Assembly (NCBI GenBank): GCA_963761755.1
Contig: CAVXIC010000020.1
Span: 62,001 to 126,000, forward strand
DNA from: CAJXVA01 sp963761755
GTDB taxonomy: Bacteria; Myxococcota_A; Polyangia; Nannocystales; Nannocystaceae
Direction: 5' to 3'
DNA length: 64,000 nt
A program made the translations under genes and the position numbers. Below are positions 16,597 through 25,154 of this stretch, piece after piece (position 1 is the stretch's first letter; each line of letters opens with the position of its first letter). Below the pieces are notes generated by a model. It saw only the letters and a program-made list of their open reading frames with translations. It did not search any database and was not told the DNA's origin.

Positions 16597-17847
16597 ATGA
16601 ACACGAACCTGCACGATGTCGAGGCGTTCTTGGCGCAGGCGCCCTGGCTGCGGCGCCTAGCGCTGCGGCTGGCCGAGCCGGCGGACGCCGAGGACCTGAT
16701 GCAGGAGACCTGGGCGAAGCTGGCCGCCTCCCCACCCCAGCACGCGGACGCGCCGCGTGGGTGGCTGGCGGCCGTGCTTCGCAACGCACGCAAGATGCAG
16801 CTGCGCGGTCGCGAGCGCCGGAGCCTGCGTGAGACGTCCTCGAGCACGCCCGAGCCCCTGCCCGACGCCGAGACGCTGCTCGCTCGGGCCCAGCAGTTTC
16901 GGGCCCTGACGCGAGCCGTAGAGGCGCTCGAGGAACCCTTCCGTCGTACGGTCCTGCTGCACTTCTTCGAAGGCATCAGCCTGGCCGAGATCGCGCGACG
17001 CGAAGATCGACCCTCGGCCACGGTTCGGGCTCGCCTCCGCACCGGCCTCTTCCGGCTGCGCGGCGCCCTCGACAACGCCCACGATGGCGACCGCGCGGCC
17101 TGGCTGCCTGCGTTCGCAGCCCTTCGCCCCGCCGCCCTCGCCATGAAGACCACGACCAAGCTCGCCTTCGCCTTCGGAGCCCTCGCGGCCGCCACCGTCA
17201 CCGTCACTGCCGTCGCCTCGGGCTCATCCGTGCCGCCCCACCAGGACGCGGCGCAGACCCATGCAGTGGAGCCCGAGGGCTCCGCATCGAGAGCCCAATC
17301 CGCGGACCCCGAAACCGCGGCGCCGCCCAGTGCCACGGCGAAGCCCGAGAGGAAACCCCGGGCCGCAACCTCCACGCTGCCCCGCCCAGACATCAATCTA
17401 GCCCGCTTCGGCGATGCCCCTGGCCGAGACTCCAAGCGAGACGCGATCCAACGCGCCCGCCTCACCCGCCTCTCAGAGGCCGGCCTCCCCGAGGACCTCG
17501 TCCGCGACGCCGGTACCGACATCAAGCTGCTCGGCGACATTGAGCAGATGATGATGAGCGAGGACGCGAGCACGATCGGAACCGCCTGTCTTGAGGCCTC
17601 CCCGCCCGCACAGCCCGGTGTCTACACGTTCTCCGTCGCGTTCGAAGGGGAGCCCGACGTCGGCACGATCATCACGGACGTGACGAGCAAGGACGAGCGC
17701 GACGATGATGCCTTCACCACGTGCGTGCGCGAGAGCCTCTACATGCTGTCGATCTCTCCGCCGGCCGAGGGCGGCACCCAGGTGCTCGAGGTCTTCTTCG
17801 ACACCGACGCCGACCCGCTGATCACCGGCGTGCAGCAGCCCCAGTGA
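16597..17847 (+). CDS. membrane-tethered ECF sigma factor with periplasmic C-terminal domain
   Basis: A 416-residue fusion. Residues 1-170 form an ECF sigma-70 factor: region 2 (LRLAEPADAEDLMQETWAKL) and region 4 (LHFFEGISLAEIARREDRPS, then VRARLRTGLFRLR). A hydrophobic segment at about 190-207 (LAFAFGALAAATVTVTAVA) should cross the inner membrane. A Pro/Ala/Thr-rich spacer follows. The last 80 residues (CLEASPPAQPGVYTFSVAFE...FTTCVRESLYMLSI) resemble the AgmX/PglI or TonB-C-like C-terminal fold of myxobacterial proteins. No separate anti-sigma gene lies next to it, so release or signalling may work through the tether itself. The start ATG at 16597 fits full-length region 2. Confidence 0.8.
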   Translation: MNTNLHDVEAFLAQAPWLRRLALRLAEPADAEDLMQETWAKLAASPPQHADAPRGWLAAVLRNARKMQLRGRERRSLRETSSSTPEPLPDAETLLARAQQFRALTRAVEALEEPFRRTVLLHFFEGISLAEIARREDRPSATVRARLRTGLFRLRGALDNAHDGDRAAWLPAFAALRPAALAMKTTTKLAFAFGALAAATVTVTAVASGSSVPPHQDAAQTHAVEPEGSASRAQSADPETAAPPSATAKPERKPRAATSTLPRPDINLARFGDAPGRDSKRDAIQRARLTRLSEAGLPEDLVRDAGTDIKLLGDIEQMMMSEDASTIGTACLEASPPAQPGVYTFSVAFEGEPDVGTIITDVTSKDERDDDAFTTCVRESLYMLSISPPAEGGTQVLEVFFDTDADPLITGVQQPQ

Positions 17848-17906
17848 GCCAGCCCCCATGCGGCATTGGTCAATTTGGCCGATGCCCGCCTGCCCCGGGC
17901 GATTAG
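17848..17906. other. possible terminator hairpin after the ECF gene
   Basis: GGCATTGG at 17862-17869 can pair with CCGATGCC at 17879-17886 (one G-T pair), leaving a 9-nt loop, shortly after the stop codon. There is no T run, so this is at most a weak intrinsic terminator. Confidence 0.3.
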
Positions 17907-18125
17907 GTGAAATGAAGTGGGAAAAGGCCGACGGGCGGGACGCGAAGCCCTGGCCCGTCGATGAAGCTGCGCTGAGCGTTTAAGCGAAATGAAGTGGGAA
18001 AAAGCCGGGATGGAGGAGTACGGCGGGGGGCATGAGATGGCGCAGGGGAGCGCAGGGGAGCGCAGGGGAGCAGCAGCGAGGTGTAGAGCGAAGCTGAGCC
18101 AGCGAGTGCCAAACCATTCAACGAG
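17907..18125 (-). mobile_element. two tandem IS91-like oriIS-end fragments
   Basis: A degenerate terminus (TAGGTGAAATGAAGTGGGAA) at about 17907-17930 is followed by a second, good terminus starting GCGTTTAAGCGAAATGAAG at 17976. The second continues for about 150 bp of element sequence and stops in the stretch CCATTCAACGAGA near 18125. No transposase coding remains. Confidence 0.8.
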
Positions 18126-18149
18126 AGCAGGTCCTGCGGCTTCGCATCC

Positions 18150-18262
18150 ACGCTCCGTGTCCAAGCTGCGGCAGTTGGTCGTCGCAGTCGTCCTCCGCCA
18201 GCACCCCGTCGCCGTCCGCACGCAGCATGCAGGTGTCGTCGACCCCGTATCCTCGGGCACTT
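18150..18262 (-). pseudogene. fragment of a DxDGDGxxxxxDCDD-type exported protein
   Basis: One frame reads GVDDTCMLRADGDGVLAEDD then CDDQLPQLG. This is the Asp/Cys repeat (DGDG...DCDD) of MopE-like and other exported Ca-binding proteins of myxobacteria. Neither a start nor a stop belongs to it: the left side is lost at the IS91-type fragment and the upstream side shows no further match. A remnant of a gene cut during the element's arrival. Confidence 0.5.
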
Positions 18263-18331
18263 CTCCTTCGGCATCGTCACGGCGGCGGCCCTTCATGCGT
18301 CGCTCCCTCCGGTGGCCGCTGCGAAGCAAGT

Positions 18332-18352
18332 GACACATGGGACCGCCCCATG
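18332..18352 (+). promoter_or_regulatory. candidate enhancer site for sigma-54 activator
   Basis: GACACATGGGAC (18332-18343) matches the inverted form of the GTCCCATGGGAC sites at 23.8 kb at 10 of 12 positions. The same stretch also forms CATGGG-5-CCCATG (18336-18352). Its centre is about 80 bp upstream of the -24 GG, a typical distance for an activator bound upstream of a sigma-54 promoter. Confidence 0.55.
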
Positions 18353-18414
18353 GACGCCCGCCCGCCGTCCCCCAATGCCCGTCTCTATGTGACTGATCCT
18401 GCGGACAAAACCGT

Positions 18415-18431
18415 CTGGCCAACATTTTGCT
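18415..18431 (+). promoter_or_regulatory. sigma-54 (-24/-12) promoter
   Basis: CTGGCCAACATTTTGCT matches TGGC...TTGCT with the invariant GG and GC separated by 10 bp. The predicted start point is about 18442, only 3 nt before the ATG at 18445, and no Shine-Dalgarno sequence precedes that ATG. Confidence 0.65.
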
Positions 18432-18444
18432 CGCTTCGGCGACC

Positions 18445-19662
18445 ATGAGTCCCAACCAGCTTGTTCTCAGATCCCTCCTCTCGCTTGTTGTCTTCTCCAT
18501 CGCTGCGTGCGACGTGAAGGACGAGTCCCTCGTCGCCGAAGTGGAGACGGACGACCTCGAGTTTCGCGGCCTTTCCGGCCCATACGACAACGAAGAGGTC
18601 TTGATCCAGAGCGCCGAAGAGGGCACCTGTCTGGCGTTCGATCCGAATGCCGGCTCGAGCCCGCTGCAGCTTCCCTGCGACCCGAAGGACCACACGCAGC
18701 TCTTCACGCTTGGCGCTCAAACCTACGAAGAAGGCGCCGGATTCATCTACAAGGTCTGTTCGGTGGCAGACCCGTCGGTGTGCTTGATGCACGAGAGCAG
18801 CGGCACTACAGCGTTCCTAGACGAGGCGAAAGTACAGGACTTGGGGGGCGAGTGGTTCGACAAGGTTCGAATCCAGCAGGGTGAGCACGAATCATTCATC
18901 GAGTTCCGATACTCGGGCCTTTGTCTGACCTTCGGAGACCCGCCCATCGCACAAAGCTGTGACGGGTCCGGTTCTACCGAACAGCAGTACCGCATCCTCG
19001 GCGACTGCGACATTTGGAACCAAGACTGCACACCACAGACGAAGTGCGTACCGTATGCCTGGGGCATGGACCGATGCGTCCCCATGGTCCCCGCCGATCA
19101 GAGCATGGGCCTACCGCGACAGTCGGGCGACCCCTGCACGGTTGCGAGCGGTCGGGACAATTGTGACCGCGGCAGCTTGTGCCTCTACGTTTCGCCCGAC
19201 ACCAACGAGGGTATCTGCACCTCGTTTTGCACCGGCAGTTCCAACGCCCCCGACTGCAACGACCCCGCGAGCTCGTGCGTGAGCTATGCCGGTGCTCCAG
19301 TGTGTCTCGCCTTCTGTGACCCGATCACGCAGAACTGCGGCTCGGAGCAGGTGTGCGCGTTCGCGTCGGGCAGCGACACGTTCGTGTGCTTTCCAGACAC
19401 CGTACCCAACGGTATCGGCGTCTACGGGGCGTCGTGCTCATCGGACGATGCGTGCAACCCTGGCCTGGCATGCGGCGCGCAGAGCGACGTACCTGGCTGT
19501 ACCAATCCGGGCGGGTGCTGCTCGGATTTCTGCGACCTCGCCGGACCCAACCCGGACGGTGACTGCTCGGGAGTCTCAGGTGGCCAGATGTGCGAGCCTT
19601 GGTTCGGCAGCAACAATATCCCCCCGGGCTACGAGAACATCGGCTTCTGTGCGGTCCCGTAG
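18445..19662 (+). CDS. cysteine-rich lipoprotein under a sigma-54 promoter
   Basis: A 405-residue lipoprotein. The signal is LVLRSLLSLVVFSIAAC, with lipobox Cys about residue 22. The first domain (about 40-195) has a trefoil-like layout (EEGTCLAFDPNAGSSPLQLP, QLFTLGAQTY, GLCLTFGDPPIAQSC) reminiscent of ricin-B-type folds, though QxW motifs are not obvious. The second half has about 28 Cys with spacing typical of small disulphide-rich repeats (GDPCTVASGRDNC, CSSDDACNPGLAC). The ATG at 18445 is preferred to the in-frame ATG at 18427, which lies inside the promoter. It stands 125 bp upstream of the FHA activator gene and is a likely target of that activator. Confidence 0.75.
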   Translation: MSPNQLVLRSLLSLVVFSIAACDVKDESLVAEVETDDLEFRGLSGPYDNEEVLIQSAEEGTCLAFDPNAGSSPLQLPCDPKDHTQLFTLGAQTYEEGAGFIYKVCSVADPSVCLMHESSGTTAFLDEAKVQDLGGEWFDKVRIQQGEHESFIEFRYSGLCLTFGDPPIAQSCDGSGSTEQQYRILGDCDIWNQDCTPQTKCVPYAWGMDRCVPMVPADQSMGLPRQSGDPCTVASGRDNCDRGSLCLYVSPDTNEGICTSFCTGSSNAPDCNDPASSCVSYAGAPVCLAFCDPITQNCGSEQVCAFASGSDTFVCFPDTVPNGIGVYGASCSSDDACNPGLACGAQSDVPGCTNPGGCCSDFCDLAGPNPDGDCSGVSGGQMCEPWFGSNNIPPGYENIGFCAVP

Positions 19663-19788
19663 CCGTGAGCGGCTGCTTGTGGACCTCCGCAAGCGCCGCG
19701 CTGACATCCTCCGGGCACTCGTTCTGCGGCCGCGCAGCGAGCGGCATCTGGTGCACCCACCAGTGAGCGCGGATCTGCCGGAGGCCTC

Positions 19789-21222
19789 GTGAAGCATCGC
19801 CCGACGTGGTATCGAGCCTTGATGGCGTCTGGGTCTGGGCGTAGCAGCGTCTCCGCGACGCTCACCGCGACGAAGGACCAGCCGAGCGAGGCACAGCCTC
19901 GCCGCGCCCGTCTGTGCATCGTGGCGCCCCGAGCCTTGCGCGGTGTTCTCCGGCTCGACACACCCCCGGTGACGTTCGGGCGAGCGTCGGCCCCCGACGT
20001 GGTTCAGATCGACCACGGCACCGTCTCGCGGCGCCATCTCACTTTGACGGAGGTCGCATCGGGCACCTACCACGCGACGGACCCGGGCAGCCGCAACGGA
20101 ACGTGGATCAACGGCGTGGCTGTGGGGTCGCTGCCCTCGACCGTGCAACAAGGCGACGTCCTTCGCATGGGCGAGGTCGTGGCGGTGTTCGAGACCGGCG
20201 TCGAATCCGAGGCGGTTGACGTCGGGGGCGATGCCGATCGGATTCCCGGTCAGTCCCTCGCGGCGATGCAGCTGCGGGCTGCCGTCGTCCGGGCGGCGCG
20301 CTCGGGGGGAACGACCCTGATCGAGGGAGAGAGCGGAACGGGCAAAGAGTTCGTCGCCTCGGAGCTGCATCGCCTCGAAAAGGTTGGGGGACCCTACGTG
20401 GTGGCCAACTGCGCGGCGCTTTCGTCGAGCTTGATCGACAGCCAGCTATTCGGGCACGAGCGCGGGGCGTTCACAGGAGCGGTCTCCGCCCACGATGGCT
20501 TCTTCCGGGCGGCGGATAGCGGCACATTGTTCCTCGACGAGATCGGCGAACTTCCGCCCGAGCTTCAGCCCAAGCTGCTGCGGGCGGTCGAGCTCGGCGA
20601 AGTCATCGCGCTCGGCGGTACCAAGGTGCATCGCGTCAAGACGCGCGTCGTCGCGGCGACCAACCGCACGCTGCAGACGGAGGTGGACGCGGGTCGTTTT
20701 CGGCGTGACCTCCTTGCGAGGCTCTCTCTGCAACGCATCCACGTTCCGCCCCTGCGAGCGCGCCGTGCCGACTTCATGATCTGGTTCGATCTGCTGCACG
20801 AGCGGTGGAGCGCCGCCCACTCCACCCTGACTGTCGAGCCGGTCGAGTTCACCGCCGAGGCCCTCGAGGCCCTGCTCTTGCAGCCATGGCTCGAGAACCT
20901 CCGTGGGCTCGACCAGGTGGTTCACGGCGTGGGCGGGCTGCTGCTCACGCGCGGCAAGAAAAAGATCTCCGTCGCGGACGTCGACGCGTGGCTGCAGAGC
21001 GACGCTTCCAAAAAGCTCGCGCCCCGGGCCCGCACGCCAGACTTGGCGCTCCCGGCGGAGAAACCCCCCAAGCCAACCCGTCAGGAGTTCATCGCGGTGA
21101 TGGAGCGCGAGGGGTGGAGCGTCCGCGGAACGGCACGACACTTCGCCCGCGACCGACGGCAGATCTACCGCTGGATCCAGCTGTTTGGCATCATTCGTCC
21201 TGACGACGCGATCGACGACTGA
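19789..21222 (+). CDS. FHA-domain sigma-54-dependent activator
   Basis: A 477-residue enhancer-binding protein. An FHA phosphothreonine-binding domain lies at about 60-132 (FGRAS, SRRHLTL, SRNGTWING). The AAA+ sigma-54 interaction domain has Walker A GESGTGKE (180-187), an intact GAFTGA loop (226-231) and the Walker B region TLFLDEIGELP. A Fis-type helix-turn-helix is at the C-terminus (SVRGTARHFARDRRQIYRWI). An FHA sensor suggests control by Thr phosphorylation rather than by a two-component partner. Its convergent neighbour is a Ser/Thr kinase whose 3' end overlaps it by 32 bp. The GTG start at 19789 has GGAGG 4 nt upstream; a start at 19822 is also possible. Confidence 0.9.
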   Translation: MKHRPTWYRALMASGSGRSSVSATLTATKDQPSEAQPRRARLCIVAPRALRGVLRLDTPPVTFGRASAPDVVQIDHGTVSRRHLTLTEVASGTYHATDPGSRNGTWINGVAVGSLPSTVQQGDVLRMGEVVAVFETGVESEAVDVGGDADRIPGQSLAAMQLRAAVVRAARSGGTTLIEGESGTGKEFVASELHRLEKVGGPYVVANCAALSSSLIDSQLFGHERGAFTGAVSAHDGFFRAADSGTLFLDEIGELPPELQPKLLRAVELGEVIALGGTKVHRVKTRVVAATNRTLQTEVDAGRFRRDLLARLSLQRIHVPPLRARRADFMIWFDLLHERWSAAHSTLTVEPVEFTAEALEALLLQPWLENLRGLDQVVHGVGGLLLTRGKKKISVADVDAWLQSDASKKLAPRARTPDLALPAEKPPKPTRQEFIAVMEREGWSVRGTARHFARDRRQIYRWIQLFGIIRPDDAIDD

Positions 21223-23809
21223 GCGCCGCGTCCACGACCCGCAGCCGACGAGCCGGCGTTTGGTCGTGGGAGATCTCCAGTCGCTGTCGCAGCGCCCCCG
21301 CGGCGTCTTCGAGCCTGCCGACAAGGTCGCTGTCTACGACGTCCCCGCGGACCGCCAGCTCCAGCAGCGTCAGCGTCGCGCGTTCGTAGTCGAGCCAGGG
21401 CGCAGGGGGCTGGGCGTCGAGGACCGCGCGCGCATCCGCGATGGAGGCGAGGGCGTCCGCTGGCGCTCGGCCGCCGATCGCCAGCAGCGCGTCGTTCATC
21501 GCTCGCCGGGTCTTCCAGTCCGGCTCGGACCGCGCCTGCTGCGGTGCTTCCTCAAGACACGTCGACGCGCGCTCGGCCGCGCTGTCACCCAGCTCAGTGA
21601 GCTGCCAAAAGCACAGGTGGCACCGGGTCCAATCCCCGGGCAGACGAGACTCCAAGCGCTCACAGATCGGCCGCATGCGCTCACGAGCAAGGTCGTCATC
21701 CACGGTCGACTGTGCCCGCAGCAGCTCGATCTCCAGGGTGCGGCCGTGGGTGACGCCGAGCGTACGCCGCGAGAGCTCCGTGGCCTGCTCGAATCGTCGG
21801 TCCCGTGCTGCTTCGTCCGAAGTCCGAAGCGCGACGTTGAGCAGGTAGCCGACGCGGTCGACCGGCAAGACGTCGGCAGCGCCCTCGGTCAACGCCACCG
21901 CCTGCGAGAACGCCACGTCGGCGGCCTCGGTCTCGCCTGCGATCGCATGATGAACCCCGACGTTGTTCTCCACGAGCGCGCGCAGCCACACAGGGGCTCC
22001 GGCCCGCTTCGCGAGTGCCCGCGTCACGGCCAGCTCGTGCGGTGCGATGGCGCCAGGACCATCGATCATCGTACGGACGAAGACTCGGCGCGCCGCGGCC
22101 TCGGCGGCTGCGAGGTCGGCTCCAGCGGCAAGCCCCACGGTCTGCGCGTGGTCGAGGGCAACGCCGGCCTGCGGCCAGTCCATGCGATCCATGGCCAGCC
22201 TCGCCGTCACCAACGCGGCCTCGGCTCGAAGCGGTGCATAGTCGAGCGCCTCGGCGCGCGCGTCCAGCACCTCGAGCCGCTCGAGTGCCGAGTCGAACTC
22301 ACCGGCGGCGTGAATCGCCTCGACCCGTGCAAGTCCGTCGCGAAGCTCGGACACCTCGCCTTCGATCGCGGGCGAGGGCGGGTCGACACCTCTGTGGGCA
22401 AGCGCGTCGTCGGTGCATCGTTCGATCAGCGGCAGGCGGCTGGTCGCGTCAGCGAGGGTGTCTCCGAGCTCGGCGCCTCTGCGCTCGATCACGCCGACCG
22501 TCGCATCCAGGCTCGAGAGCCGTCGTCGCAAGCACGCATCGACGGCGTCGTGCGTGTTGCGGGTGAGTCCCCCGTCGCGTGCGACGAGGCAGGCCTGCCG
22601 GTGTTCGACCGTCCACGCAGCGGCGTACGCATCCAGGGCGTCGAGCACCGACCGACTCAGCGTCGCGTCGGCGCTTTGCAGTGCATCGGCGACGTCGGCT
22701 GCGCGGGCCGGACTCCAAACTTCGGCCACCAAACGCGAGGATCCTCCGCACGGATCCTTCTGGGCCCAGATTGCCAAGGGCACGGCGATCAAGGTCGTGG
22801 GGATCGCGATTCCCAGGCCGAGGTGGACCCGCGAGGAACGCGTCTGGGCCCGCTCGACGACGCGGAGCATCGAGGTCACGTCGGGGTGCCGCGCGTTGGG
22901 CTGCACCGATAGTCCTTTGAGCAGCGCGCGCCGGATCGCCGCCGGGCCCACGGGGGTTCGCGGCGGGCAGACGTGTCCCTCTCGCACCCGTTCGCGCCAG
23001 TCTTCCAGGACTCCGCATCCAAACGGATGCACGCCATAGAGCGCCTCGTACAGGCTCACGCACCACGCGAACTGGTCGGTCGCCGGGCTGGTCTGGCCTC
23101 CGGCATGCTGCTCGGGAGCCATGTATCGGGGGGTGCCCATGATCGCGCCGTGCTGCGTCAGGTTCGCCTGCAGTACGGTGCGATCGAGGCCGCCCGCCGC
23201 CACCCCGCCCGAGTCCTCGTCTGGGTCGAGCTCCGCTGCCAGGCCAAAGTCGGCCACCCGAACGCGGCCATCGTCGCCTACCAACACGTTGCTGGGCTTG
23301 AAGTCGCGGTGCACAAGCCCGGCGCCGTGCGCTGCTTCGAGCCCTCGACCCGCGGCGAGAAATAGGTCGAGCACGTTGGTCCAGGCCAGCTCCGCTTCGA
23401 GCCGCTCACGCAGCGTTGTGCCGGTGACGAGCTCCATCGAGATGAAGACCTCGTCACCGTGCATGCCCGCGTCGTAGATCTGCACGACGTTGGGATGGGA
23501 CAGGCGTGCGAGTGCGAACGCCTCCCGCAGCAGCCGAGCCCTATCGCGCGCGTTGGTCGCCGTGGTCGGCAACAGCTTAAGCGCGACGGTTCGACCGAGC
23601 TCTCGATCCTGCGCGGCGTAGACCCGCCCCATGCCGCCGGCCCCCAACAGGTCGTGCAGTTGGTAGCGGCCCCCGACGTTGGGCGGCTTGGAGCCCGCGG
23701 CGGCCGTAGCGTCCACCGGTGCGTCGCGCGTTTCGTCATCGATGGTCGTGATGCCAGTTCCTCGCGCAAGCTCGTCGTCCCATGTGACACTGTCCCTGTG
23801 GCGTCCCAT
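21191..23809 (-). CDS. Ser/Thr protein kinase with membrane segment and helical-repeat C-terminus
   Basis: An 872-residue Hanks-type kinase from the ATG at 23809. The motifs are the P-loop GAGGMGRVYA, VALKLL (catalytic Lys), HRDFKPSN, VADFGLA and the activation segment GTPRYMAPEQ. All catalytic residues are present. After the kinase domain a hydrophobic stretch (LGLGIAIPTTLIAVPLAIWA) should cross the inner membrane. About 500 residues of Ala/Leu/Arg-rich helical repeats (TPR-like) follow, a layout common in myxobacterial kinases. The start ATG is embedded in one of the GTCCCATGGGAC palindromes. I infer that it phosphorylates a protein read by the neighbouring FHA activator. A GTG at 23878 is a longer alternative start. 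Confidence 0.9.
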   Translation of the reverse strand: MGRHRDSVTWDDELARGTGITTIDDETRDAPVDATAAAGSKPPNVGGRYQLHDLLGAGGMGRVYAAQDRELGRTVALKLLPTTATNARDRARLLREAFALARLSHPNVVQIYDAGMHGDEVFISMELVTGTTLRERLEAELAWTNVLDLFLAAGRGLEAAHGAGLVHRDFKPSNVLVGDDGRVRVADFGLAAELDPDEDSGGVAAGGLDRTVLQANLTQHGAIMGTPRYMAPEQHAGGQTSPATDQFAWCVSLYEALYGVHPFGCGVLEDWRERVREGHVCPPRTPVGPAAIRRALLKGLSVQPNARHPDVTSMLRVVERAQTRSSRVHLGLGIAIPTTLIAVPLAIWAQKDPCGGSSRLVAEVWSPARAADVADALQSADATLSRSVLDALDAYAAAWTVEHRQACLVARDGGLTRNTHDAVDACLRRRLSSLDATVGVIERRGAELGDTLADATSRLPLIERCTDDALAHRGVDPPSPAIEGEVSELRDGLARVEAIHAAGEFDSALERLEVLDARAEALDYAPLRAEAALVTARLAMDRMDWPQAGVALDHAQTVGLAAGADLAAAEAAARRVFVRTMIDGPGAIAPHELAVTRALAKRAGAPVWLRALVENNVGVHHAIAGETEAADVAFSQAVALTEGAADVLPVDRVGYLLNVALRTSDEAARDRRFEQATELSRRTLGVTHGRTLEIELLRAQSTVDDDLARERMRPICERLESRLPGDWTRCHLCFWQLTELGDSAAERASTCLEEAPQQARSEPDWKTRRAMNDALLAIGGRAPADALASIADARAVLDAQPPAPWLDYERATLTLLELAVRGDVVDSDLVGRLEDAAGALRQRLEISHDQTPARRLRVVDAALSRRSRRQDE

Positions 23810-23831
23810 GGGACGCGCGGTCCCATGGGAC
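23777..23831 (+). promoter_or_regulatory. three-copy palindromic activator site
   Basis: GTCCCATGTGAC (23777-23788), GTCCCATGGGAC (23803-23814) and GTCCCATGGGAC (23820-23831). The last two are perfect 12-bp palindromes. They lie 49-92 bp upstream of the -24 element of the rightward lipoprotein gene and overlap the start codon of the leftward kinase, so binding could affect both genes. Confidence 0.65.
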
Positions 23832-23871
23832 CTGGGCAGCCCAGAGGGAGCAGGAATCGTGCCCACGCATC

Positions 23872-23888
23872 TTGGCACGTTTCTCGCT
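23872..23888 (+). promoter_or_regulatory. sigma-54 (-24/-12) promoter
   Basis: TTGGCACGTTTCTCGCT differs from the consensus TTGGCACG-N4-TTGCT at one position, and GG and GC are 10 bp apart. The predicted start point is about 23899, 2 nt before the ATG at 23901, leaving no room for a ribosome-binding site. Confidence 0.75.
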
Positions 23889-23900
23889 CTATATTACAAG

Positions 23901-24905
23901 ATGGACGTGATTAAAAATAGTCTTATTGGCTTTGCATGTTTCGGAGCGACAGCGCTGGTGGGCTGCGCGGAGTCTTCCGACGAGCCGGTCGGAGATTCGC
24001 TGCGTTCCACCTACGTCGTCGTGTCGGGCGGCAAGTGGGGCTGCAAGACCTGCGGATTCACCAACTCCCCGCACTTCGGCGACCTCGCGGTCGATGCCGC
24101 GACCTACGACGGCTACGGCTCACTCACGCTGCCGCGGTACTCCGCGCTCATTGATCCCTCCGGTCAGTCGTGGGACGTGACGTTCGACCACGGAGAGCTC
24201 TTCGCCAGCGACGGGACCAGCAAGGTCAGCCAGTATGGCCTGATCGGGTGGACCTTGCGCGCTAAGCGGGCCTCGGGCGAGGAACTCGATGCGGAGATCT
24301 ACGCGTTCAACTGGGTCCTCGACTGGACGGACGCCGGCGGCGCGCTGCCGACCTACGGCCTGGCATACCTCGACCCGGACACCGAGACCTTGACCAACGT
24401 GTGCGAAGGCATGACGCTCGACGAGACCTCCGTCGTCTTCTTGGAGGGCGAGCGGTACGACACCAGCGACGGCTCGGTCATCCCCAATCAGGACCACATC
24501 GTCAGCGCCGCCTGCCGCGGGCACGCGATCGCCAAGATGGCGATGGTCAAGTACGTGCCCTACGACGGCCAGACCTCCCCCGAAGAGCGCGAGGCGACGA
24601 TTCGCATGTTTCGCGCCGACTACTGTGGCGACGGCACGTCTTACACCGCAGACGGAACACCGCTTGAGTTCACCGATATTGGCGCGCACAACACCGTCGA
24701 GTTCGACCCCGACACGATGAGCGACGTGCTTGAGGCCCACTGGACTTCGGAGGGAGCCACGTGCGTCGCGAAGCCACGCCTACCGCTCTACCAGCTGCAA
24801 AAGCAAAACGCGAACGACAACAGCTTCCTTCCCTGCCACCCACCCGAGTGCGACGAGTTCTTCGACGGCAACGGCCAGGGCGTGTGGACGTCGCTGGTCC
24901 CTTAG
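23901..24905 (+). CDS. ADYC-domain lipoprotein under a sigma-54 promoter
   Basis: A 334-residue lipoprotein: MDVIKNSLIGFACFGATALVGC has the lipobox Cys at 22. The mature chain carries the ADYC signature (RMFRADYCGDGTSYTADGTP) preceded by HAIAKMAMVKYVPYD and followed by VEFDPDTMSDVLEAHWTSEG. That is the layout of the ADYC-domain family found in exported proteins of myxobacteria, whose function is unknown. About nine Cys are present, including WGCKTCGF near the N-terminus. The upstream 30 bp are unusually AT-rich. It is divergent from the kinase, with three palindromic activator sites between, so it is probably a target of the local FHA/sigma-54 system. Confidence 0.8.
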   Translation: MDVIKNSLIGFACFGATALVGCAESSDEPVGDSLRSTYVVVSGGKWGCKTCGFTNSPHFGDLAVDAATYDGYGSLTLPRYSALIDPSGQSWDVTFDHGELFASDGTSKVSQYGLIGWTLRAKRASGEELDAEIYAFNWVLDWTDAGGALPTYGLAYLDPDTETLTNVCEGMTLDETSVVFLEGERYDTSDGSVIPNQDHIVSAACRGHAIAKMAMVKYVPYDGQTSPEEREATIRMFRADYCGDGTSYTADGTPLEFTDIGAHNTVEFDPDTMSDVLEAHWTSEGATCVAKPRLPLYQLQKQNANDNSFLPCHPPECDEFFDGNGQGVWTSLVP

Positions 24906-24921
24906 TGGTCTTGATCTGCAA

Positions 24922-25142
24922 CCGGCACGCGGCGGCAAGCCGAGCTGGATGCAGGCCACGAGCGCCTCGTCGACTGGTTCGTCATCGCTGGCGTCGTCGA
25001 GGTGCTCGGTCAGGTCGGCGTGCAGCCGCTGCAGCGTCCGCAACAGGTCCTGCTCGCAGAGGCCCATGGCGGGCCTGAACACCGCCGCATCGCCCGTCAC
25101 CGCCGGCGCCTCGAAGCAGCCATCGGTGACCAGCGCATACAG
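24922..25142 (-). mobile_element. internal fragment of IS91-like transposase (copy E)
   Basis: About 220 bp whose translation (YALVTDGCFEAPAVTGDAA, DLLRTLQRLHADLTEHLD, DEALVACIQLGLP) matches the middle of the transposase just after the HUH motif. No element end is attached on this side. It has diverged more than the other copies, so it is probably the oldest remnant. Confidence 0.75.
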
Positions 25143-25154
25143 CGGTTGGAACGC

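Noticed and set aside
23679..23900. N-terminal extension of the ADYC lipoprotein to an ATG at 23679
   Set aside because: The extension is antisense to the kinase and crosses the sigma-54 promoter; the ATG at 23901 gives a perfect lipoprotein signal.
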